A stretch of DNA of 64,000 nt from Alopecurus myosuroides (Eukaryota; Streptophyta; Magnoliopsida; Poales; Poaceae). Positions 57,450-64,000 of the stretch are shown in pieces. The stretch is from positions 233,814,376 through 233,878,375 of the forward strand of contig CM054062.1 of NCBI GenBank assembly GCA_028641055.1. Direction: 5' to 3'. Position numbers and translations under genes: made by a program. Under the pieces are notes generated by a model. It had not been told where the DNA came from. It did not search any database and saw nothing but the letters and a program-made list of their open reading frames with translations. Each line of letters begins with the position of its first letter. Position 1 is the stretch's first letter.

Positions 57450-59237
57450 ATGGCCGATGAGACGGAGACCGCCGGTTCCGAGGCGCCGGTCTCTATGAAT
57501 GATCTCAATGAGTTGAAAAATTCATTGACCTCATCCATGGAGACCAAAATCGATGAGTTGCGTCAAGTCTTGATGCAACTCTTGAAAGCCAAAGGAGCGG
57601 AAGTCACCGGCTCATCTCCTCCGGACAAAAATCCAGGGGGCGCCAAGAAAGGGGGTGATGGTGATCCATCTAAAAATGCTTCCGCTGAAAACTCCACCGA
57701 TAAGGGTACGGAAGGAGATGAAGAATATCACTCCGTCAAAGGACGTTATTCTCCCGATCCTCCCGTCCCACATCCTCATATAATTCCTAGGGGAGATCCA
57801 CCTAAAATTGATGCATTTTCTTTTCATGAATGGCAATATTACATGGATACTCACTTGAAATCTTCTTGTATATAGCTTTGGAGGGTCACTCGTGATGGAT
57901 AAAAGCCTCATGACCCTAAGAACTTGACAATAAGAGAAGCCGTAGATTGTTAACTCAACTACATCGCCTTGTCAATTCTTCAACAAGCCGTGGGTCCTAA
58001 CCACATGCCGCATTTTCAACAATATTCCAACGCCAAGGAAACATGGGACGCTCTTGTCGTCATGTTTGTGGGAAATGAGAGCATGCAAAGGAATAGGTAT
58101 GATGCCTTAAGCAATGAGGCCAAAGGGTTCTATATGCATGATGGAGAGAACCATGAAGACATGTACCGAAGGCCCAAGACTCTTGCCACCGCATTATCCA
58201 ATGTTGGTGCCAATTACATTGATGATGCGTGGATCAAAACGAAGTACATGATTGCTCTCATGCCATTTGAGCCCGTGGACTTGAAGAGCATTCAAGGAAG
58301 ACATGACTTTGATACTTTGACCTCAAACCAAGTTATGCAAGAGATGTGCTCCTATCAAGTGCAAACCAATAATGCTCTTGACAACCGTGCTAGGGCCATA
58401 GGAATGCACAAAGGGGAATCGGTTGCTTTCAAGGCCAAGGTTGTGTCAAGAGAGGTTGATTATGAAGAAGAGGGACATGAGGAGTTGGCTCCATTGAAGG
58501 ATCAAGAATATGATCCTGTGCTCAAGGATATCATTTCTCTCATCGTGCAAAAGTTTTGGAGGAATCATCCCAAGGCCAAGCAATATGTTGAGGAGAAGAC
58601 CAAGTCTCGCTATGGCAATGATGGGACTGGACGAGTGAGGTCTTGCTTCAATTGTCAAGATAAGAACCATTTAATTGCGGAGTGTCCCTATGAAAATACA
58701 GAACTCCGTGGTGGCAAGCTCATTCGCAAGTACAAGTACAAGGTTGACTACAAGAAACCTCACTTCAAGAAGAAACCATTCAACATGAAGTCTCCCACAA
58801 AGTTTGTGCTTGTGACTCAAGAGGAATATGATTCCGGAAATGATGAAGAAGAAGAAGAAACCACAAGTGAAGTGGCCGCTCTTGCTATTGCTTCTACTCC
58901 ATCATCTTCATATCTATTTGAATCCCCCAATGAAAATCATCCTCACCCAAATGCCAAGTGCTTCATGGATAAGGCCTCGGAGGTATCACCTTCTCCCAAC
59001 TCTAAGACCCCAAGTGAACTAGAAAATGATGTTAGTATTAGAGTAGAAGATGAAATGCTCTATTTGGGAAGTTTTATGTCTAACATACAAGGGGAGACCA
59101 AGAAGTACTTCGATCATCTCATGAGCCAATTGGGAGAGGCCCATGAAGCTCTTGAGATGAAAGGTGAGATTGACAGAAGGGATGCAGATGAGATAGCATC
59201 CCTCTTTATGACTCTTGAAGAAGAGCATGATGGGTGA
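57450..59237 (+). pseudogene. gag: gag of the right-hand Copia element, three stops near codon 140
   Basis: The start ATG at 57450 lies 40 bases after the primer site. The frame is open to 57875, interrupted by stops at 57873 and in the next 80 bases, then open in the same register from 57969 to 59237. The N-terminal part has a coiled coil (NELKNSLTSSMETKIDELRQ). The conserved Copia UBN2-type gag region follows (AKETWDALVVMFVGNE). A zinc knuckle CFNCQDKNHLIAEC fits C-x2-C-x4-H-x4-C exactly. A long acidic and coiled-coil extension is typical of SIRE-lineage elements. The stop cluster makes this copy defective. Confidence 0.9.
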
Positions 59238-60050
59238 GTTTCTCTTAAGGAGGACTTGAATCTATTGAAGAGTTACATAATGAACTTGTTTCTAATATCG
59301 CTAAGGAACGTGACCTTGCAATTGCTAAATATAAAAAGACTAAAAAGGATAAGGTTGAGTTTAGTGTTGGTCATGATAAACTAACTGAGGAGTTTGAAAA
59401 ACTAACCAAGGCTCACAAAGCTTTGGAGAGTCAACATTCTTCCCTCAAAGAGTTGCATGAACAAATTCAAACTCAACTTAATAAACTTAACAACCCTAGC
59501 ACCTCTACTTCTTCTTGTGATCATGCAAATGTTATTGAGGAAAATGCTAGGTTGAAGGATGAGCTAGCAAGGCTCAAGGGAAAAGGCCCTCAAGTTGAGA
59601 AGGTTATGGTCTTAATCCCACAAATGGTTGCCCCTATCTCTAATGTGGTTGTTTATAGACCACAATTGAGTGCTCCAAGGCAACAAATGGGCAAGCAAGG
59701 TCTTGGCTATGTTGCCAAGAAAAACAACAAGAAGAAGAAGAGCAAGAAGAAGGTCAACAACGGTGCCTCTAGTGGTATTGTCATTAGGGACAACACTAAT
59801 CGTAGCACTCCCGCACAAGAAAGCAATGTTGCTTCGAGTAGTAGTGTCATGAGGGACAACACTACTCGTAGCATCTCTGCGGAAACTAACAATCCACACC
59901 ATTTCTTATATGTTGATTATTATGGTGTTGTGCAAGCTAAATATGTTATTCCTATTGAGGGTTACATTGACTATACCATTTGGGTTCCAAAGACCCTTGT
60001 TGCTAACATGAAGTGACCCTCCTCGGGTCCTAACTCTAGTCAATGATCTC
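59238..60050 (+). pseudogene. gag-pol linker (coiled coil and basic region), frameshifted
   Basis: An open frame at 59423-60016 begins in a different register from gag. It encodes coiled coil (ELHEQIQTQLNKL), then a lysine-rich segment (KKNNKKKKSKKK), and the end of the linker before protease. Two near-identical blocks, each with IVIRDNTNRSTPA or SVMRDNTTRSISA, occur at about 59778-59815 and 59838-59880. Confidence 0.7.
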
Positions 60051-61344
60051 TTGCAGTACTATGCTTCCGGTGGGTCTAAATGGATAATTGATAGTGGATG
60101 CACTAGTCATATGACCGGAAGCAAAGAACTTGTGACGGAGTTGCGCCCAAATGACATTCATGCAACCATCACTTATGGAGACTCGTCCTCGTCTAAGGTA
60201 TCGGGATTCGGCAAGGTTGTGATTTCTCCCGATATCACTATCGTGAATGTCATGCTTGTCGAATCCCTTGGTTTCAATTTACTTTTGGTCCGTTCTCTTG
60301 GAAAGATGGGTTTCTCCGTCTTTTTTTATGAAGATATTGTGGTCCTTTTGAGGAGCAAGACTCTTAATGTCGCATACGTGGGACATGTTGAAAATGAGTT
60401 GTTCGTGGTGGACTTTTCCAAGACTACCAACTCTCAATCAATGTGTCTTTTCGGAAAGGCGGATGTGGGATGGTTGTGGCATCGCCGCTTTTCCCATGTC
60501 AACATGAGAACTTTGCAAAGTCTTCACAAAGGTGGCCTTATTGTCGTACTAAAAGAAAATGTTTCCTTTTTACAAAGATCACGTTTGTAGGTCGTGTGTT
60601 GAAGGAAAGATGCATGACATCTCGCACAAGGCCAAGACTATTATTTCATCAAAGAGGATCTTGGAGCTCCTCCATGTTGATCTCTTTGGTGTCGTGCCCG
60701 AGGCAAGTCTTGGTGGCAAGAAGTATTGCTTGGTGACTGTCGATGATTATTCAAGATACACTTGGGTTATTTCTTCAAGTGCAATAGTGAGACTCAACAA
60801 ACCATCATCAACTTCTCCAACCAAGTGCAATGTCAACACAATGTGAAAATCATGGCTATTAGGAGTGACAATGGTTCGGAGTTCAAGAACTACACTTTGA
60901 ATGTATTCCTTAGTGAAGAGGGCATTCGTCATCAATACTCTGCCACTTACACTCCTCAAAAAAATGGTGTTGCCGAAAGGAAGAATCGCACTCTCTTGGA
61001 TATGGCAAGGACCATGTTGGCGGAGTATTCTTCTCCCCAATATTTATGGGCCGAGGCCATATCCACCTCATGCCACTCCTCCAACTGCCTCTACATCCGC
61101 AAGGGCTTGTGACAAGACTCCATATTATATCCTCACCGGCAACAAGCCCAACGTCTCCTACTTCCGTGTATTTGGTTGTAAGTTCTTTTATTTGATCAAG
61201 GGTGTTAGGTTGTCTAAATTTCAGTCCAAAACTATTGAGGGTATATTTTTTGGTTACGGTGCCGAATCCCACGCTTATAGAGTCTTTGACAAATCCTCAC
61301 GGATTGTCATAGAATCTTGTAGTGTGGTTTTTGAGGAAAAATGA
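60051..61344 (+). pseudogene. Copia protease, GAG-pre-integrase and integrase, several frameshifts
   Basis: Protease starts with WIIDSGCTSHMTG (about 60070-60108). The zinc region shows LWHRRFSHVN followed, in another frame, by CRSCVEGK. The integrase core has LHVDLFG, then, after a one-base frameshift near 60765, RSDNGSEF and PQKNGVAERKNR, the Copia D-D35-E residues. Frame changes again near 61090, and the C-terminal part continues as RVFGCKFFYL and GYGAESHAYRVFD up to the TGA at 61342. The order protease-integrase-RT confirms Copia. Confidence 0.9.
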
Positions 61345-61831
61345 TGGCTCCCAAGTGGCGCAATTTCATGTTTCTAATGTAGATGTTGAAATGCCTCAAG
61401 AAGCCATAGGAAGGATGGGTGTGGGATTTTCCGCCCCATCGAGGGACACCTTATGGCGACTCGAGAAGGACTATGCTCTACCCAAGTGGAGCCCTCCTCT
61501 ACAATAGAAGAACAAGCCAAGGAGAACAGTGATGCACCTACCCAAGAACATGTTGAAGACCCTCCTCTTATTGACCAAGTTACTATGCAAGATGCAACCA
61601 CTCCTATCATTCATGCTAGTCAAGGTCAAGCCCAAGATCAACCATCTTCATCCTCCTATCCTAAAGTTGAAGCTAGTGTTGAAGAAGTTGTTGTTGATGA
61701 TGATGATGATCAAGGACAAGTTGGTCAAGATGGGGACCCAAATGATCAAGATGATCAAGTGATACCTCCTTGCAATAATGAGGAGATCGAAGCCCGTCGT
61801 GCTAGAAGGATACGAAGAGATTTGAAGCAAA
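61345..61831 (+). pseudogene. Copia integrase-RT linker
   Basis: It encodes an acidic linker (61453-61908 frame, with a run of Asp codons near 61695-61715) that separates the integrase C-terminus from RT. Frames change at least twice. Confidence 0.6.
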
Positions 61832-63463
61832 TTGATGCCCAAGAAAACAAGGTCTTGGATGATATTCAAGATAGAAGATCCACAAGAAGGGAATTGGCAC
61901 ATTTTTAGTGATCATCAAGCTCACATATCTATGGTGGAACCAAAGAAAGTGTTTGAAGCTCTTGAGGACTCCGATTGGGTTGAAGCTATGCATGATGAGC
62001 TCAATAACTTTGAGAGAAACAAGGTTTGGAGATTAGTTGAGAAGCCCAAAGATTGCCACAATGTTATTGGCACCAAGTGGATATTCAATAACAAGCAAGA
62101 TGAGCATGGAATTGTTATGTGGAACAAGGCAAGATTGGTAGCTCAAGTTTACACTCAAGTTGAAGGCATTGACTTTGATGAAACCTATGCTCATGTGGCT
62201 CGCCTTGAGTCCATCCGTATCCTTCTTGCATATGCATCTTCGCATAATTTCAAATTGCAACAAATGGATCTCAAAAGTGCTTTCTTGAATGGTCCACTCA
62301 AAGAGGAGGTATATGTTAAGCAACCTCCGGGGTTCGAGAACTCAAGTTTCCTAACCATGTCTACAAGCTCGATAAGGCACTCTATGGACTTAAACAAGCA
62401 CTATGTGCGTGGTATGAGCACCTTAGAGATTTGTTGGTTTACCGTGCTTTTGAAGTTGGGAAGATCGACCCCACTATCTTCACAAAGAGAGTAAAGGGAG
62501 AGCTTTTGATATGCCAACTCTATGTGGACAATATTATCTTTGGCTCAACTAACCAAGATTTCAATGATGCTTATGACTGACAGATTCGAGATGTCTATGA
62601 TGGGAGAGCTTAAATTCTTCCTTGGCTTTGAGATCAAGCAATTGGCTCGTGGTACTTTCATTTCTCAAGCCAAGTATACCCAAGACATGCTCAAGAGGTT
62701 TAATTTCCAAGGTGCAAAGATCAAGCCATCTCCTATGCAAGTCAAGTGCCACCTCAAGCGTAACCCAGATGGTAAAGATGTGGACCAAAAGTTGTATCGT
62801 TCTATGATTGGTTCTTTGCTTTACCTTTGTGCATCTAGGCCCGATATCGTTTTGAGTGTAGGTGTGTGTGCAAGGTATCAAGCAGCTCCTAAGGAAAGCC
62901 ACTTAGTGGCGTTCCATAGGATCTTTCGGTATTTGGTTCATACCTCAAGGTTTGGTTTGTGGTACCCAAAGGGGGCACAATTCTCTCTCAACGGATACAC
63001 GGATTCCGATTGGGCGGGTGATCAAGATGATAGGAAGTCCACTTCCGGGGCTTGCCAATTTCTTGGTAGGTCTTTGGTGAGTTGGTCTTCCAAGAAGAAA
63101 AATTGCATATCTCTCTCCACCGCCGAAGCCGAGTATGTAGCCACCGCAAGTGCTTGCACCCAATTTCTATGGATGAGGCAAACTCTCAAGGAATATGATG
63201 TTCATTTGGATAAGGTGCCTCTCATGTGTGGCAATGAAAGTGCCATCAAGATCGCCTACAACCCCATGCAACACACAAGAACGGAGCACATTGAGATTCG
63301 TCATCATTTCATCCGTAACCATGTGGCAAGAGGTGATATTGCTCTCGCATATGTGCCCACCAAGGATAATCTTGCGGATATCTTCACGAAGCCACTCGAC
63401 GATGCAAGATTCATGTTCTTGAGGAATGAACTAAACATCAATGATTCTAGGAGTTTGACTTGA
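61832..63463 (+). pseudogene. pol: Copia reverse transcriptase and RNase H, frameshifted
   Basis: RT motifs are [58 protein letters not shown] frameshift near 62340 moves the following [12 protein letters not shown] out of register. The catalytic box reads LYVDNIIFGS, with the second aspartate replaced by asparagine. After a frameshift near 62570 the frame 62522-63463 is open to the end. It has GYTDSDWAGD, STAEAEYVA and HIEIRHHFIRNH of RNase H. The third catalytic position, normally CDN, reads CGN. Both enzyme sites are therefore damaged. Confidence 0.9.
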
Positions 63464-64000
63464 GGATCTTGCACACACCCCTATAGATGAAACGTGTTTG
63501 GGTTCAGGTGTAGGAATGGACATAGGGGGAGTGTTATCCTAACACATTGGTTTCTCCCTCCCCCCATTATGCCCAAAGCAAAAATTCATTGTTATCTTTC
63601 TTTTTCTAATGTTGAATTGTGAGCTCCAATGACGAGTATTGGCCATGCACCCAAGATATATTTCGCGGTGTCATACCATGATCTCTTACATGGTGGCTTA
63701 GGCCACCAAACTATTCTTTGTGAAGAGTTGGATCTTAGTTGGGGTTTATTTGATATTTCATTGCATTTCTTGTTTTCCCCCTAAGTGTTCTTTCGTGGGA
63801 AAATCTCACTCAATCGGTCTTTTGTATGTTTGATTCTTGCAATTGAGCGGGATAAGTACTACTTTCAGTTTGGTGTTTCTATCCTAAGCCCTCCTACCCA
63901 AAAACCAAACTCTATCTAGCACATTTGTCATTCCTTTGAAACTAGGAAGTTTCAAATCAGATGGTAGCCGGAATTTTCGGTTCAGTTTTGAACCGGAATA
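63464..64000 (+). mobile_element. 3' non-coding part of the right-hand Copia element
   Basis: After the stop comes AT-rich DNA with no open frame of interest. A purine-rich ATAGGGGGAG at 63522-63531 resembles a polypurine tract, but no LTR start matching 56131 follows, so the 3' LTR lies outside the window. The last 50 bases show GCCGGAATTTTCGG and AACCGGAATA, echoing the LTR dyads. Confidence 0.6.

Overview
The window looks like intergenic and genic DNA of a large-genome pooid grass, most likely Triticeae (wheat, Aegilops or barley type). I base this on stacked Gypsy (Tat- and Athila-type) and Copia (BARE/Angela- and SIRE-type) LTR retrotransposons, a Stowaway MITE with the CTCCCTCCGTCC end, PIF/Harbinger elements, and GC-rich monocot-style exons. 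No species assignment was possible without a database search.

Bases 1-30783 are a nested transposon stack. The oldest layer is a decayed minus-strand Copia element: the end of its 3' LTR is at 1-731 and its pol relics are at 732-1014 and 23143-26583. It was split by a Tat-lineage Gypsy element (1020-23137, target duplication GAGAT). That element carries gag, protease, RT, two RNase H domains and integrase on the plus strand, and a separate multi-exon antisense gene (17482-20663) between integrase and the 3' LTR. The Tat element was itself hit twice by one Athila-type family: a full-length minus-strand copy (4982-13368) inside pol, and a solo LTR (21433-22812) inside the 3' LTR. A 4.2-kb solo LTR of another family (26589-30778, target duplication CCATG) sits in the Copia remnant.

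Bases 30784-51040 are the genic island. It holds a Harbinger element with an antisense Myb/SANT-like ORF (31802-33502), an intact three-exon GPI-anchored thaumatin-like protein gene (34638-36527, +), and a second Harbinger element carrying an intact 169-codon ORF (38257-39313). It also holds a complete seven-exon gene on the minus strand for a calmodulin-lysine N-methyltransferase (348 aa, 41584-46802). The promoter and first exon of this gene lie in a tandem array of about four diverged copies (44845-51040). Two of these copies retain a first exon that could splice in frame.

Bases 51041-64000 return to transposons: a minus-strand Copia LTR (51711-52873), a truncated LINE reverse transcriptase (52874-53901), a minus-strand SIRE/Maximus-like LTR (53902-55293), and a plus-strand SIRE-type Copia element that runs off the window (LTR 56131-57395, gag-pol 57450-63463).

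The cellular genes with intact reading frames are the thaumatin-like gene and the methyltransferase gene, plus the Harbinger-borne ORF. Nearly all retroelement ORFs carry stops or frameshifts. The best candidates for little-described biology are the spliced antisense gene of the Tat element, the first-exon array of the methyltransferase gene, and the Harbinger-borne ORF.
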